DNA of 64,000 nt from Burkholderia sp. TSV86. GTDB taxonomy: Bacteria > Pseudomonadota > Gammaproteobacteria > Burkholderiales > Burkholderiaceae. Shown here piece by piece: positions 16,677 through 30,049 of the stretch (the stretch's first letter is position 1; the number at the start of each line of letters is the position of its first letter). The notes under the pieces are model-generated. The model had not been told where the DNA came from, did not search any database, and was given only the letters and a program-made list of their open reading frames with translations. Both the position numbers and the translations under genes were made by a program. The stretch covers positions 1-64,000 of the forward strand of contig NZ_LOWB01000021.1 in the NCBI RefSeq assembly GCF_001522865.1, written 5' to 3'.

Positions 16677-18148
16677 TACAACGGCAGCGTATGGCTGATT
16701 GCCTGCAGGCAGATCGTCATCAGCGGGCCCGGCAGAATGCCGAGCAGCACGACGGCGACGCCGTTCAGCACGAGCACCGTGCGCTTGCATGCGTCACCTG
16801 CGATCGGCGTCGTGTCTTGCGGTGCATCGAAATACATCAGCTTGACGATGCGCAGATAGTAGAACGCACCAATCAGCGACGTGATGACGGCCAGCACCGC
16901 GAGCCACGTGAGGCCGGCGTTGACCGTCGCCTCGAGCACCGCAAGCTTCGCGTAGAAACCAACCGTCGGCGGAATGCCCGCGAGCGAGAACATCATCGCC
17001 ATCATCACGAACGCGAACACCGGGCTGCGCTTGTTGAGCCCCTTGAAGTCGTCGAGTGTTTCCGCCTCGAAATCTCGGCGCGCGAGCAGCATCACGACAC
17101 CGAACGCGCCCATCGTCGTCACGAGATAGATGATCGAATAAAACATCGCCGAGCTGTACGCGCTCGCAGCCGATGACGGATTGCCGCCGATGACGCCCGC
17201 GAGCAGCCCGAGCAGCACGAAGCCCATGTTCGAAATCGCGGAGTACGCGAGCATGCGCTTGACGTTGCGCTGGACAATACCGGTCACGTTGCCCACGATC
17301 AGCGACAGCGCCGCCAGGATCACGAGCATCTGCTGCCAGTCGGCCGCGAGCGGCAACAGCCCCATCACGAGAAAGCGCAGCCCCCACGCGAATGCCGCCA
17401 CCTTCGGGCCGCCGCCGACGAACAGCGTCATCGCGGTCGGCGCGCCCTGATAGACGTCCGGCACCCACATGTGGAACGGCACGGCGCCCAGCTTGAACGC
17501 GACGCCGGCGACGACGAAAATCACGCCGAACAGCAGCACCGCATCGTTGATGTGGCCCGACGCAACCGCCTTCAGCACTTCGTTCAATTCGAGCGAACCC
17601 GTCGCGCCGTACAGCATCGAAATCCCATACAGCACGAAGCCCGAAGCCAGCGCGCCGAGCACGTAGTACTTCATCGCCGCCTCGCTCGACTGCGCGGCAT
17701 CGCGGCGCAGCGCGATCGTCGCGTACAGCGACAACGACATCAGTTCGAGGCCGAGGTACAGCGTCAGGAAGTTGTTGCCCGAGATCATCACGATCTGACC
17801 GAGCAGCGAGAACATTCCGAGCAGGAACACGTCGCCGCGGAACAGGTCGCGATCCTCAAGGTACTTACGCGAATAGACGAGCGACACGGCAAAGCCGAAC
17901 GACACGACCGCCTTCATCACGCTCGCGAACGAATCGACGACGACCATCCGCGAGAAAAAATAGTACTGTTGCGGATCGAGCGCTTGCAGCGCGAACCAAA
18001 CGCCCGCCGCGATCGACGAGACGACCGCGATCAGATACGTGACGCGTCGGCCGGCCGCGCCGGAAATGGTGTCGTTCAGCCAGGCGACGACGATGGCGGC
18101 CATCACCAGCGCATCAGGCAACAGAACATTCATAGGTGCGTTTTGCAT
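16676..18148 (-). CDS. nuoN: NADH-quinone oxidoreductase subunit N
   Basis: A 490-residue antiporter-like membrane subunit of complex I with about 14 transmembrane helices. It pumps protons in the membrane arm. The proton-path lysine segments LGAVPFHMWVPDVYQGAPT and VKRMLAYSAISNMGFVLLG are conserved. GGAGG eleven bases before the ATG at 18148 supports this start; an in-frame ATG five codons on is possible. It is the last nuo gene, 24 bases after nuoM, and its stop overlaps the DUF2818 start. Confidence 0.97.
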   Translation of the reverse strand: MQNAPMNVLLPDALVMAAIVVAWLNDTISGAAGRRVTYLIAVVSSIAAGVWFALQALDPQQYYFFSRMVVVDSFASVMKAVVSFGFAVSLVYSRKYLEDRDLFRGDVFLLGMFSLLGQIVMISGNNFLTLYLGLELMSLSLYATIALRRDAAQSSEAAMKYYVLGALASGFVLYGISMLYGATGSLELNEVLKAVASGHINDAVLLFGVIFVVAGVAFKLGAVPFHMWVPDVYQGAPTAMTLFVGGGPKVAAFAWGLRFLVMGLLPLAADWQQMLVILAALSLIVGNVTGIVQRNVKRMLAYSAISNMGFVLLGLLAGVIGGNPSSAASAYSSAMFYSIIYLVTTMGAFGVVMLLARRDFEAETLDDFKGLNKRSPVFAFVMMAMMFSLAGIPPTVGFYAKLAVLEATVNAGLTWLAVLAVITSLIGAFYYLRIVKLMYFDAPQDTTPIAGDACKRTVLVLNGVAVVLLGILPGPLMTICLQAISHTLPL

Positions 18149-18172
18149 GATCTTGATTTCCTCCGCTCGCGC

Positions 18173-19663
18173 TTACTGGGCCAGCGGCAGTTTCGACTGC
18201 GCGACATGGGAGAGGAGGTTTTCCACGGAAACGTGCATCACGTCGGTGAACGGCTTCGGATAGAGGCCCATCAGCAACGTGAACGCGGCAAGCACGGCGA
18301 GCATCGAGAATTCGCGGCGGCCGATGTCCGAGAGCTTCGCGACCTTGTCGCTCTTTACCGCGCCGAAGTACACGCGCTTGTACATCCAAAGCGTGTAGGC
18401 CGCGCCGAGAATCAGCGTGAACGCCGCCCCGAACGCAATCCAGAAATTGAACTGGACCGCCGCAAGAATCACCATGAATTCGCCGACGAAACCGGACGTG
18501 CCGGGCAAGCCGCAGTTGGCCATCGAGAACAACATCGCGAACGCGGCGAACTTCGGCATCACGTTGACGACGCCGCCGTAATCTGCGATCTGACGCGAAT
18601 GCAAGCGGTCGTACAGCACCCCGATGCAAAGGAACATCGCCCCCGATACGAAGCCGTGCGAGATCATCTGAACGATCGCGCCTTCCACACCCAACTGATT
18701 GAAGATGAAAAAGCCGAGCGTGACGAAACCCATGTGCGCGATCGACGAATACGCGACGAGCTTCTTCATGTCCGCCTGCACCATCGCGACGAGGCCGATG
18801 TAGATCACCGCGACGAGCGACAGCGTGATCACGACCGGCGCGAAGAAGTGGCTCGCATCCGGCGTGATCGGCAGCGAGAAGCGCAGGAAACCGTATGCGC
18901 CGAGCTTCAGCATGATCGCGGCCAGCACGACCGAACCGCCTGTGGGCGCTTCGACGTGCGCGTCCGGCAACCACGTATGAACCGGCCACATCGGCACCTT
19001 CACCGCGAAGGCGAGGAAGAATGCGATGAACAGCAGAACCTGCGGCGTCATCTCGAGTTTCGCGTTCTGCCAGGTCGCGAGATCGAACGAATGCGTATGC
19101 GTATACAGATAGATCAGCGCGACCAGCATCAGCAGCGAGCCGGCAAGTGTGTACAGGAAGAACTTGAACGCCGCATACACGCGGTTCGGACCGCCCCACA
19201 CGCCGATGATGATGTACATCGGGATCAGCGTGGCCTCGAAGAACACATAGAACAGCAGGCCGTCGGCCGCCGAGAACACGCCGATCATGATCCCCGACAG
19301 GATCAGGAACGCAGCGAGATACTGCGAGACATTCTCGGTGATGACTTCCCACGCGGCGATCACGACGATCACGGTGATCAGCGCGGTCAGCACGACAAAC
19401 CACATCGAGATGCCGTCTACGCCAAGGTGATACGAGATGTTGAAGCGTTCGATCCACGTCGACTGCTCGACGAACTGCAACGCCGCGGTGCTCGAATCGA
19501 AGCCCGTGACGAGCGGAACCGTCACGGCCAGGCCGAGCAGCGAGCCGATCAGCGCGACCCCGCGCGCGACGCCCGGATTTTTATCGGAGCCGACCGCGAG
19601 CACGATGAGGCCGAAGACGATCGGCAGCCAGATCGCGGTACTGAGAATCGGAAAAGAGTGCAT
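18173..19663 (-). CDS. nuoM: NADH-quinone oxidoreductase subunit M
   Basis: A 496-residue antiporter-like proton-pumping subunit of the complex I membrane arm with about 14 helices. Conserved parts include VKVPMWPVHTWLPDAHVEAPT, the proton-channel lysine region KLGAYGFLRFSLP and DMKKLVAYSSIAHMGFV. Length agrees with E. coli NuoM (509). It lies 16 bases after nuoL and 24 bases before nuoN in the fully collinear operon. Confidence 0.97.
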   Translation of the reverse strand: MHSFPILSTAIWLPIVFGLIVLAVGSDKNPGVARGVALIGSLLGLAVTVPLVTGFDSSTAALQFVEQSTWIERFNISYHLGVDGISMWFVVLTALITVIVVIAAWEVITENVSQYLAAFLILSGIMIGVFSAADGLLFYVFFEATLIPMYIIIGVWGGPNRVYAAFKFFLYTLAGSLLMLVALIYLYTHTHSFDLATWQNAKLEMTPQVLLFIAFFLAFAVKVPMWPVHTWLPDAHVEAPTGGSVVLAAIMLKLGAYGFLRFSLPITPDASHFFAPVVITLSLVAVIYIGLVAMVQADMKKLVAYSSIAHMGFVTLGFFIFNQLGVEGAIVQMISHGFVSGAMFLCIGVLYDRLHSRQIADYGGVVNVMPKFAAFAMLFSMANCGLPGTSGFVGEFMVILAAVQFNFWIAFGAAFTLILGAAYTLWMYKRVYFGAVKSDKVAKLSDIGRREFSMLAVLAAFTLLMGLYPKPFTDVMHVSVENLLSHVAQSKLPLAQ

Positions 19664-19679
19664 TAGTATCGTCTCCGCC

Positions 19680-21719
<2,040 letters not shown>

Positions 21720-21736
21720 AACAGCCTTGCCTGAAA

Positions 21737-22042
21737 TTAACCTTTGAGCTGATCGAGATCCTCGACATTGATCGTGTCGAGCTTGCGGAACAGCGTCACG
21801 AGAATCGCGAGGCCGATCGCGGCTTCCGCCGCCGCGACCGTCAGCACGAAGAACACGAAGATCTGGCCGTGCACGTCGCCCAGGTAGTGCGAGAACGCGA
21901 CGAAATTGGTATTCACCGCGAGCAGCATCAGTTCGATCGCCATCAGGATCACGATAATGTTGCGGCGGTTCAGGAAGATTCCGACGATGCTGATCGCGAA
22001 CAGGATCGCGCCGAGCACGAGGTAATGCGCCAAGGTCAACAT
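21737..22042 (-). CDS. nuoK: NADH-quinone oxidoreductase subunit K
   Basis: A 101-residue, three-helix membrane subunit of complex I. The glutamates in [11 protein letters not shown] and [11 protein letters not shown] are the two conserved membrane-buried acids of the proton pathway. The ATG at 22042 has CGGAGG upstream; a longer frame reading into nuoJ is rejected. It is 17 bases from nuoJ. Confidence 0.96.
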   Translation of the reverse strand: MLTLAHYLVLGAILFAISIVGIFLNRRNIIVILMAIELMLLAVNTNFVAFSHYLGDVHGQIFVFFVLTVAAAEAAIGLAILVTLFRKLDTINVEDLDQLKG

Positions 22043-22059
22043 AGTTTCTTTTCCTCCGC

Positions 22060-22716
22060 TTAGCCGTTGCCGCCGGCGGCGCCTGCTGCGCGCTCGGCCG
22101 TTTCCGGCTGCGGCTTGTCCGCTGCCATCTTCACGAGGCGCACGCGGTCCTGGCGGCGCACCTTCACCTGGTCGGACACACGCTGGCGCTTGCTGTCCTT
22201 GCCCTTCTGCGCAGTCAGCCCGACCGCCGCGATGATCGCGACGAGCAGCACCAGGCCCGCGATTTCGAACGCGAAGATGTAATCGGTATAGATCACCTTG
22301 CCGATCAACTTCGTATTCGACATGCCGGCCGCTGCGCCCGCGGCGATGTCGCGCACGGGCGACGACGTCGCACCATAGCCGCGCCAAAGAATCAGCGCCG
22401 TCTCGACGACGATGATCGCGCCCACCGCGGTCGCCATCGGCACGAAGCGCCGGAAGTCGCGGCGCAGCACGTCGATGTTGATGTCGAGCATCATCACGAC
22501 GAACAGGAACAGCACCATCACCGCGCCCACGTAGACGAGCACCAGCAGGATCGCGAGGAATTCGGCCTCGAGCAGCATCCAGATCGCGGCTGCGTTGAAG
22601 AACGCGAGCACGAGGAAAAGCGCAGACGCCACCGGGTTGCGCGAAGTGATCACCTTCAGCCCCGATACCACGAGGAGCAGCGAGAAGATGTAGAAGAGTA
22701 CGGTCGTGAAGTCCAT
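22060..22716 (-). CDS. nuoJ: NADH-quinone oxidoreductase subunit J
   Basis: A 218-residue membrane subunit of complex I with five helices (about 1-170). The third helix has the conserved [20 protein letters not shown] with the pi-bulge tyrosine and glycine that couple quinone chemistry to pumping. The charged C-terminal 45 residues, rich in Lys, Arg, Gln and Ala, extend into the cytoplasm and exceed the E. coli protein. It is separated from nuoI by 121 bases, the second-widest gap in the operon after that between nuoE and nuoD. Confidence 0.96.
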   Translation of the reverse strand: MDFTTVLFYIFSLLLVVSGLKVITSRNPVASALFLVLAFFNAAAIWMLLEAEFLAILLVLVYVGAVMVLFLFVVMMLDINIDVLRRDFRRFVPMATAVGAIIVVETALILWRGYGATSSPVRDIAAGAAAGMSNTKLIGKVIYTDYIFAFEIAGLVLLVAIIAAVGLTAQKGKDSKRQRVSDQVKVRRQDRVRLVKMAADKPQPETAERAAGAAGGNG

Positions 22717-22837
22717 GATTACCGGTTCATCATTAGGCCATTGTCAGGCGCGGTTGGCTGTCACCGCCGGGCGAGCCGCGGCGTCGCCGCGGTTTGGCCG
22801 ACCCGCTCGCCGGGGCGGCCGTCGGTTCCCCGAAGGA

Positions 22838-23326
22838 TCACCGATACCGCGCATCGGCGGCCTTCGCAGCCGCGATCTCCTTCTCGTAGCGATCGCCGAC
22901 CGCGAGCAGCATTTCCTTCGTGAAATACAGATCGCCGCGCTTTTCGCCGTGGTACTCGAGAATCTGCGTTTCGACGATCGAATCGACCGGGCAGCTTTCT
23001 TCGCAGAAACCGCAGAAGATGCACTTCGTCAGATCGATGTCATAGCGCGTCGTGCGGCGCGTATTATCCGCGCGCGTTTCCGATTCGATCGTAATCGCCA
23101 TTGCCGGGCACACCGCTTCGCACAACTTGCATGCGATGCAGCGCTCCTCGCCGTTCTCATAGCGGCGCAGCGCATGCAGACCGCGAAAGCGCGGCGAGAT
23201 CGGCGTTTTCTCCTCGGGGAACTGCACGGTGAACTTGCGCTTGAACGTGTACCGCCCCGTCAGCGCGAGCCCCTTCAGCAGCTCGGTCAGAAAGAAGGTT
23301 TTAAAGAACTGTTGGATTGCCGTCAT
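22838..23326 (-). CDS. nuoI: NADH-quinone oxidoreductase subunit I
   Basis: A 162-residue ferredoxin-like subunit that holds clusters N6a and N6b. The two 4Fe-4S motifs are [12 protein letters not shown] and [12 protein letters not shown]. An amphipathic N-terminal helix ([17 protein letters not shown]) attaches it to the membrane arm. It passes electrons towards cluster N2 on NuoB. It is 16 bases from nuoH. The 121-base gap downstream holds no gene. Confidence 0.97.
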   Translation of the reverse strand: MTAIQQFFKTFFLTELLKGLALTGRYTFKRKFTVQFPEEKTPISPRFRGLHALRRYENGEERCIACKLCEAVCPAMAITIESETRADNTRRTTRYDIDLTKCIFCGFCEESCPVDSIVETQILEYHGEKRGDLYFTKEMLLAVGDRYEKEIAAAKAADARYR

Positions 23327-23341
23327 GATTTCGTCCGCCCC

Positions 23342-24406
23342 TTATTTCCAGATATTCAGCGGCGACATCATCCAGAAACCGACCACGACCACCCAAATCA
23401 CGCATACCGGCAGGAATACCTTCCAGCCGAGGCGCATGATCTGGTCGTAGCGGAAACGCGGGAACGTCGCACGGGCCCAAATGAACACCGACAGCAGCGC
23501 GAAAACCTTCAGCACCAGCCAGAAGATGCCCGGAATGAACGACAGGAATTCGAACGGCGCGTCCCAGCCGCCGAGGAACATCGTCGCCGCCAGCGCCGAG
23601 ATCACGATCATGTTGATGTACTCGGCCAGGAAAAACAGCGCGAAGGCCATCCCCGAGTAATCGATCATGTGGCCCGCGACGATTTCCGACTCCCCTTCCA
23701 CCACGTCGAACGGATGGCGGTTCGTTTCCGCGATGCCCGAAATGAAGTAGACGACGAACACCGGCAGCAGCGGCAGCCAGTTCCACGACAGGAAATTGAT
23801 ACCGTGGTTCGCGAAGAAGCCTTGCTGCTGCGAGTTGACGATCTCCGACAGGTTCAGGCTGCCGGCCGTCATTAGTACGAGCACGAGCGCGAAGCCCATC
23901 GAGATCTCATACGACACCATCTGCGCGGCCGCGCGCATCGCACCGAGAAACGCGTACTTCGAGTTCGACGCCCAGCCGGCGAGAATCACCGCGTAGACGC
24001 CGACCGACGAGATCGCCATCGCGTACAAGAGGCCCGCATTCACGTTTGCGAGCACGGCGCCCGCTTGGAACGGGATCACGGCCCACACCGCGAACGCCGG
24101 CACGACCGTCATCACCGGCGCGATCAGATACAGCCAGCGGCTTGCCGCCGTCGGGTGGATCACTTCTTTGAGCAGCAGCTTCAGCACGTCGGCGATCGGC
24201 TGCAACAGGCCCGCGGGGCCGACACGGTTCGGACCGAGACGCACGTGCATCCAGCCGATCAGCTTACGCTCCCACAGAATCAGATATGCGACGGACAACA
24301 GGATCACGACGGCGACAACGAGAATGCGCACCAGCGCCCATACCGTCGGCCACGCCGCACCGAGAAGCTCGGCCCCGCCCGAGTTGATCGTATCGAACAA
24401 GCTCAT
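23342..24406 (-). CDS. nuoH: NADH-quinone oxidoreductase subunit H
   Basis: A 354-residue membrane subunit of complex I with eight helices that forms the quinone entry channel. The conserved [20 protein letters not shown] (residues about 46-65) and the acidic loop [16 protein letters not shown] (about 238-253) are intact. The ATG is immediately next to the nuoG stop codon with no spacing, so the two are translationally coupled. Confidence 0.97.
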   Translation of the reverse strand: MSLFDTINSGGAELLGAAWPTVWALVRILVVAVVILLSVAYLILWERKLIGWMHVRLGPNRVGPAGLLQPIADVLKLLLKEVIHPTAASRWLYLIAPVMTVVPAFAVWAVIPFQAGAVLANVNAGLLYAMAISSVGVYAVILAGWASNSKYAFLGAMRAAAQMVSYEISMGFALVLVLMTAGSLNLSEIVNSQQQGFFANHGINFLSWNWLPLLPVFVVYFISGIAETNRHPFDVVEGESEIVAGHMIDYSGMAFALFFLAEYINMIVISALAATMFLGGWDAPFEFLSFIPGIFWLVLKVFALLSVFIWARATFPRFRYDQIMRLGWKVFLPVCVIWVVVVGFWMMSPLNIWK

Positions 24407-26734
24407 TTACGCCTTCTCCACCACCAGTTCACCGGACAGGCTGCCGAGCGCCGCGCCGGCAGGCGTTGCCGCCGACACGCGAACGACATTTGCCGCAAGA
24501 TTCTCGTCGCGCACGGCCGGCAATTGCACCGCACGATCACCTTGGCGCACGCGCACCGCGTCGCCGTCCTTCAAGCCGAGCTGGTCGAACAATGCGGCGG
24601 GCAAGCCGGCGTGGGACGCGACTTTCGCGGCGGCCGTCAGATGCAGCGCGCCAGCGCGACGCACGAGCGCGTCGGCGTGATAAATCGGCACGTCGGCAAG
24701 GCGTTCGAGCGCGCCGTTCGCCTTCGCCGCCGCACGCTCGACTGCGAGCTTCGTCCGGTTCGACAAACGCGGCACGATCTCGCCATCGCCAAGTGCGGCA
24801 ATGCGCACCTCGTCGGACGTCTCGTATTCGAAATTCGGCAGGCCGAGCAAGTTGCCGAGCACACGCAGCACCTTCCACGCCGGACGCGTGTCGCCGAGCG
24901 GGCGCACGACGCCGTTGAACGACTGCACGCGGCCTTCCGCGTTGACGTAAGTGCCCGCCGTCTCGGTAAACGGCGCGATCGGCAACAGCACGTCCGCATA
25001 ATCGAGACCGTATTTGAACGGCGACAGCACGACGACCGTTTCCGCCTGTTGAAGCGCGGCGAGCGCTTGCGCGGGACCGGCCGTATCGAATTCGGGTTCG
25101 ACGTTGAGCAGCACATAGCCCTTGCGCGGCTGTGCAAACACGTCGCGTGCGTTCAAGCCGCCTTCACCCGGCAACGCGCCGACGAGATGCGCGCCGACCG
25201 TGTTCGCGGCTTCGGTCAGAAAACCGAGCGTCGCCCCGGTATTGTCGGCGATCCATTGCGCGAGCGCGTGGATCTGCGCGAACTGCGGATGCTGAACCGC
25301 GCCGTTGCCGAGCAGTACGACTCGGCGCTCGCCGCTTGCGAGCGATTGCGCGACGGCCTGCGCGGCGGCGGATGCTTCAACGCCCGCGAGCGCCTGCGGC
25401 AGCGCGACGCCGCGCGCTTGCGCGACCGCTGCCGCGATGCCCGTGAGTTCGTCGAGCCATGCCGACGGCGCGGCGACGATGCGCTTCGCGCTCGGAATCA
25501 GCGAATCGTCGCCGGTCGCATGCAGGAAGTGCAACTGCGCGCCGCCCTTCGCGGCCTGACGCAGACGCGCGGCGAGCAGCGGATGATCGCGGCGCAGCAG
25601 CGAACCGATCACGAGCGCGCCGCTGACGCCGGACAGCGCCGCGATCGGCATGCCGAGCCACGGTGCGCCTTCGGTCGCGGAAGAAAAATCGGACTGGCGC
25701 AAACGGATATCGATGTTCGGCGTCTTCAGGCCATGCGCGAGCGACTTCAGCAGGAACAATTCCTCGACCGTGCTGTGCGCGCTCGCCAGCGTCGCGAGCG
25801 CCGACGCGCCGTGGTCGGCCACGACGCCCTTCAACCCGCGCGCGACGTATTCGAGCGCGCTCTGCCAATCGACTTCACGCCATTGACCGCCTTGCTTGAT
25901 CATCGGCTTGGTCAAGCGCTCGTCGCTATTGAGGCCTTCATACGAGAAGCGGTCCTTGTCCGAGATCCAGCACTCGTTGACGGCCTCGTTCTCGAACGGC
26001 AACACACGCATCACGCGATTGTTCTTCACCTGGACGACCAGATTCGCGCCGACCGAATCATGCGGGCTCACCGATTTGCGGCGCGACAGCTCCCACGTGC
26101 GGGCGCTGTAGCGGAACGGCTTGCTCGTCAGTGCGCCAACCGGGCACAGATCGATCATGTTGCCCGACAGCTCGGAGTCGACCGTCTTGCCGACGAACGT
26201 CGTGATTTCCGAATGCTCGCCGCGGCCCAGCATGCCAAGCTCCATCACGCCGGCGATTTCCTGGCCGAAGCGCACGCAACGCGTGCAGTGGATGCAGCGC
26301 GACATCTCTTCCATCGAGATCAGCGGGCCCACGTTCTTGTGGAACACGACGCGCTTCTCTTCGCTGTAGCGCGACGACGACTTGCCGTAGCCAACCGCGA
26401 GATCCTGCAACTGGCATTCGCCGCCTTGATCGCAGATCGGGCAATCGAGCGGATGGTTGATCAATAGGAATTCCATCACCGACTGCTGCGCCTTCGTGGC
26501 CTTTTCAGAGTTGGTGTGGACGATCATGCCGGCCGATACCGGCGTCGCGCACGCGGGCACGGCCTTCGGCATCTTCTCGACTTCGACGAGGCACATCCGG
26601 CAATTCGCCGCGACCGACAGCTTCTTGTGATAGCAGAAGTGAGGAATATACGTATCCGCCTTGTGCGCAGCCTGGATCACCATGCTGCCTTCAGGCACCT
26701 CGACCTTCTTGCCGTCTATTTCAAGTTCAACCAT
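24407..26734 (-). CDS. nuoG: NADH-quinone oxidoreductase subunit G
   Basis: A 775-residue peripheral-arm subunit. The N-terminal ferredoxin domain has the 2Fe-2S cysteines C34, C45, C48 and C62. It is followed by the His-ligated cluster region HPLDCPICDQGGECQLQ and the 4Fe-4S motif CIHCTRCVRFG, then a degenerate molybdopterin-oxidoreductase-like domain with no cofactor role. It passes electrons from NuoE/F to NuoI. The 83-base gap to nuoF contains no gene. Confidence 0.97.
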   Translation of the reverse strand: MVELEIDGKKVEVPEGSMVIQAAHKADTYIPHFCYHKKLSVAANCRMCLVEVEKMPKAVPACATPVSAGMIVHTNSEKATKAQQSVMEFLLINHPLDCPICDQGGECQLQDLAVGYGKSSSRYSEEKRVVFHKNVGPLISMEEMSRCIHCTRCVRFGQEIAGVMELGMLGRGEHSEITTFVGKTVDSELSGNMIDLCPVGALTSKPFRYSARTWELSRRKSVSPHDSVGANLVVQVKNNRVMRVLPFENEAVNECWISDKDRFSYEGLNSDERLTKPMIKQGGQWREVDWQSALEYVARGLKGVVADHGASALATLASAHSTVEELFLLKSLAHGLKTPNIDIRLRQSDFSSATEGAPWLGMPIAALSGVSGALVIGSLLRRDHPLLAARLRQAAKGGAQLHFLHATGDDSLIPSAKRIVAAPSAWLDELTGIAAAVAQARGVALPQALAGVEASAAAQAVAQSLASGERRVVLLGNGAVQHPQFAQIHALAQWIADNTGATLGFLTEAANTVGAHLVGALPGEGGLNARDVFAQPRKGYVLLNVEPEFDTAGPAQALAALQQAETVVVLSPFKYGLDYADVLLPIAPFTETAGTYVNAEGRVQSFNGVVRPLGDTRPAWKVLRVLGNLLGLPNFEYETSDEVRIAALGDGEIVPRLSNRTKLAVERAAAKANGALERLADVPIYHADALVRRAGALHLTAAAKVASHAGLPAALFDQLGLKDGDAVRVRQGDRAVQLPAVRDENLAANVVRVSAATPAGAALGSLSGELVVEKA

Positions 26735-26817
26735 GATGGTGAATGGTCCTTAACCTATTACCGCTCGCCCGCTAACGCTCGTCCGGGCGCTCGAATTCCG
26801 CAATCGGATTGCGCGCT

Positions 26818-28128
26818 TTAGGCCGCGGCCGCGTGCGCGTGGCCGCCGACCATGCAACGCTTGTGCTCGACGTGGTACGCGAATTCGTCCCAGTAATGCT
26901 TGAGCATCCCGCGCACCGGCATCGCCGCGGCATCGCCGAGCGCACAGATCGTGCGGCCCATGATGTTCTCCGCGACCGAGTTCAGCAGATCCAGATCCTC
27001 CTGGCGGCCCTGGCCGTGCTCTATCCGATTGACGACGCGCCACAGCCAGCCCGTGCCCTCGCGGCACGGCGTGCACTGGCCACACGATTCCTCGTGATAG
27101 AAATACGACAGACGCAACAGCGAGCGCACCATGCAGCGCGTCTCGTCCATCACGATCACCGCGCCGGAACCCAGCATCGAGCCCGCCTTCGCGATCGAGT
27201 CGTAATCCAGATCAGTCTGCATCATGATGTCGCCGGGAATCACCGGCGCCGACGAGCCGCCCGGAATCACCGCCTTGATCTTCTTGCCGCCGCGCATCCC
27301 GCCTGCCAGCTCCATCAGCGTCGCGAACGGCGTGCCGAGCGGAACCTCGTAATTGCCCGGACGCTCGACATCGCCCGACACGGAGAAGATCTTCGTGCCG
27401 CCGTTGTTCGGCTTGCCCATCTCGAGATAATTCTGCGGACCGACCGCCAGCAGGAACGGCACCGCGGCAAAGGTTTCCGTGTTGTTGATCGTCGTCGGCT
27501 TGCCGTACACGCCAAAGCTCGCCGGGAACGGCGGCTTGAAGCGCGGCTGGCCCTTCTTGCCTTCAAGCGATTCGAGCAGCGCCGTTTCCTCGCCGCAGAT
27601 ATACGCGCCATAGCCATGATGCGCATGCAGCTCGAACGAGAAATCGGTACCCAGGATGTTCTTGCCGAGGAAGCCCGCTTCGCGCGCCTCTTCGAGCGCC
27701 GCCTCGAAACGGCGATAGACTTCGAAAATCTCGCCGTGAATGTAGTTGTAGCCGGCCGTGATGCCCATCGCATACGCGCCGATCGCCATCCCTTCAATCA
27801 GCGCGTGCGGATTCCAGCGCAGGATGTCGCGATCCTTGAACGTGCCCGGCTCGCCTTCATCCGAATTGCACACGAGGTACTTCTGCCCGGGAAACTGCCG
27901 CGGCATGAAGCTCCACTTCAGGCCAGTCGGAAAACCCGCACCGCCCCGGCCGCGCAGCCCCGACGCCTTCACATCGGCAATCACCTGCTCGGGCGGAATC
28001 TTTTCCTCGAGAATGCGGCGCAATTGCCTGTAGCCGCCGCGCGCGACGTAGTCGGCAAGACGCCAGTTCTCGCCGTTCAGGCCGGCGAGAATCAGCGGTT
28101 TGATGTGACGATCGTGGAGGGACGTCAT
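26818..28128 (-). CDS. nuoF: NADH-quinone oxidoreductase subunit F
   Basis: A 436-residue subunit that binds NADH and FMN. The glycine-rich nucleotide loop is [13 protein letters not shown] (about 58-70), the FMN/NADH region [14 protein letters not shown] is intact, and cluster N3 is bound by [12 protein letters not shown] plus a later cysteine in GDAAAMPV. The ATG overlaps the nuoE stop by four bases (ATGA). Confidence 0.97.
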   Translation of the reverse strand: MTSLHDRHIKPLILAGLNGENWRLADYVARGGYRQLRRILEEKIPPEQVIADVKASGLRGRGGAGFPTGLKWSFMPRQFPGQKYLVCNSDEGEPGTFKDRDILRWNPHALIEGMAIGAYAMGITAGYNYIHGEIFEVYRRFEAALEEAREAGFLGKNILGTDFSFELHAHHGYGAYICGEETALLESLEGKKGQPRFKPPFPASFGVYGKPTTINNTETFAAVPFLLAVGPQNYLEMGKPNNGGTKIFSVSGDVERPGNYEVPLGTPFATLMELAGGMRGGKKIKAVIPGGSSAPVIPGDIMMQTDLDYDSIAKAGSMLGSGAVIVMDETRCMVRSLLRLSYFYHEESCGQCTPCREGTGWLWRVVNRIEHGQGRQEDLDLLNSVAENIMGRTICALGDAAAMPVRGMLKHYWDEFAYHVEHKRCMVGGHAHAAAA

Positions 28129-28610
28129 TTCGAGAGCTCCTCAAGCAGCTGGTCGATCTTCTCGCGGCTCATGAAGCTGCACATTTTGTGGTTGTTGAGC
28201 AGCAGCACCGGCGCATCGCCGCACGCGCCGAAGCATTCGCCTTCCTTCAGCGTGAACTTGCCATCCGGTGTCGTTTCGCCAAAACCGATGCCGAGCTTGT
28301 GCTTCAGATATTCGGCCGTCGCTTGCGCGCCGCCGTGAGGCCCGAGCTGACACGGCAGATTCGTGCAGAGCGTGATCTTGTGGCGGCCGACAGGCGCAAG
28401 CTCATACATCGTGTAGAACGTCGCGACCTCCTGGACCGCGATCGCCGGCATGTCGAGATAGTCCGCGACGAACTGCATCAGTTCGGACGACAGCCAGCCA
28501 TGCTCCTCTTGGGCGACGGCCAACGCGCTCATCACGGCGGACTGTTTCTGATCGGCGGGATACTTCGCGATCGCTCGATCGATTTCTTTCAGGCCTTCAG
28601 CTGAGATCAT
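28125..28610 (-). CDS. nuoE: NADH-quinone oxidoreductase subunit E
   Basis: A 161-residue thioredoxin-like 2Fe-2S subunit holding cluster N1a. The cluster cysteines are in [10 protein letters not shown] and [15 protein letters not shown] start seven codons upstream is possible; the ATG at 28610 fits the family better. It overlaps nuoF by four bases. The 176-base gap to nuoD is the largest in the operon and has no gene. Confidence 0.95.
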   Translation of the reverse strand: MISAEGLKEIDRAIAKYPADQKQSAVMSALAVAQEEHGWLSSELMQFVADYLDMPAIAVQEVATFYTMYELAPVGRHKITLCTNLPCQLGPHGGAQATAEYLKHKLGIGFGETTPDGKFTLKEGECFGACGDAPVLLLNNHKMCSFMSREKIDQLLEELSK

Positions 28611-28786
28611 TTTCAGACACGACTCTTTCAATTCCTACCGCACGAACAACCTGCCGCATGGCCAATGCCGCGGCAGACCTGGCGTTCACTGTTGACAGCT
28701 TGCTGCGGCGGCGCGCCGGTCAGCCGCGCCGCGTGAGACTCGCCGCCCGTGCCCAATCCAGCCGGGCCGCAAGCGGTGCCCGACCG

Positions 28787-30040
28787 TCAGCGGTCGATTT
28801 CGCCGAACACGATGTCCTGCGTCCCGATGATCGTGACAGCGTCGGCAATCATGTGCCCGCGCGCCATTTCGTCGAGTGCGGACAGATGCGCATAGCCCGG
28901 CGCGCGGATCTTCAGGCGATACGGCTTGTTCGCCCCGTCCGACACGAGATAAATGCCGAACTCGCCCTTCGGATGCTCGACGGCCGCATACGCCTCGCCT
29001 TCGGGCACGTGAAAGCCTTCGGTGAAGAGCTTGAAATGGTGGATCAGATCCTCCATGTTCGATTTCATGCCAACACGCGACGGCGGTGCAACCTTGTGAT
29101 TGTCGATGATGACGGGACCGGGATTCTTACGCAGCCACTCAATACATTGTTTCGCGATGCGGATGGACTGACGCATTTCCTCGACGCGCACCAAATAACG
29201 ATCGTAGCAATCGCCGTTCACGCCGACGGGAATGTCGAAGTCGAGGCGATCGTACACTTCATACGGCTGCTTCTTGCGCAAATCCCATGCGATGCCCGAG
29301 CCGCGAATCATCGGCCCTGTCAGACCGAGCTGCAGCGCACGCTCCGGGCTCACGACACCGATGCCGACGAGACGCTGCTTCCAGATCCGGTTGTCGGTCA
29401 ACAGCGTTTCGTATTCATCGACACACTTCGGAAAGCGCGTGAAGAAATCGTCGATGAAGTCGAGCACCGAGCCGCTGCGCGCCTCGTTCATCTTCGCGAG
29501 CGCCTTCTCGTTGCGAATCTTGGACGCCTTGTATTGCGGCATTGCGTCAGGCAGATCGCGATAGACGCCGCCTGGGCGATAGTACGCCGCATGCATGCGC
29601 GCGCCCGACACCGCCTCGTACACGTCCATCAGATCCTCGCGCTCGCGGAACGCGTACAGGAACACCGCCATCGCGCCGACGTCGAGCGCGTGCGCGCCGA
29701 TCCACATCAAATGGTTCAGCACGCGCGTGATTTCGTCGAACAGCACGCGAATGTACTGCGCGCGCTCCGGCACCTCGATGCCGAGCAGTTTCTCGATCGC
29801 GAGCACGTAGCCGTGTTCGTTGACCATCATCGACACATAGTCGAGACGGTCCATGTACGGCACCGATTGAATGAACGTCTTGTTTTCGGCGAGTTTTTCG
29901 GTCGCGCGATGCAGCAGGCCGATGTGCGGATCGGCGCGCTGGATCACTTCGCCGTCGAGCTCGAGCACAAGGCGCAGCACACCGTGCGCGGCCGGGTGCT
30001 GCGGCCCGAAATTGAGCGTGTAATTCTTGATTTCAGCCAT
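28787..30040 (-). CDS. nuoD: NADH-quinone oxidoreductase subunit D
   Basis: A 417-residue subunit that, with NuoB, forms the quinone-reduction site. The N-terminal [14 protein letters not shown] loop carries the quinone-binding histidine, and the conserved tyrosine is in [14 protein letters not shown]. It is homologous to the hydrogenase large subunit but without nickel ligands. nuoC and nuoD are separate genes here, unlike the fused E. coli nuoCD. It starts 9 bases after nuoC. Confidence 0.97.
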   Translation of the reverse strand: MAEIKNYTLNFGPQHPAAHGVLRLVLELDGEVIQRADPHIGLLHRATEKLAENKTFIQSVPYMDRLDYVSMMVNEHGYVLAIEKLLGIEVPERAQYIRVLFDEITRVLNHLMWIGAHALDVGAMAVFLYAFREREDLMDVYEAVSGARMHAAYYRPGGVYRDLPDAMPQYKASKIRNEKALAKMNEARSGSVLDFIDDFFTRFPKCVDEYETLLTDNRIWKQRLVGIGVVSPERALQLGLTGPMIRGSGIAWDLRKKQPYEVYDRLDFDIPVGVNGDCYDRYLVRVEEMRQSIRIAKQCIEWLRKNPGPVIIDNHKVAPPSRVGMKSNMEDLIHHFKLFTEGFHVPEGEAYAAVEHPKGEFGIYLVSDGANKPYRLKIRAPGYAHLSALDEMARGHMIADAVTIIGTQDIVFGEIDR

Positions 30041-30049
30041 GACGTCCCC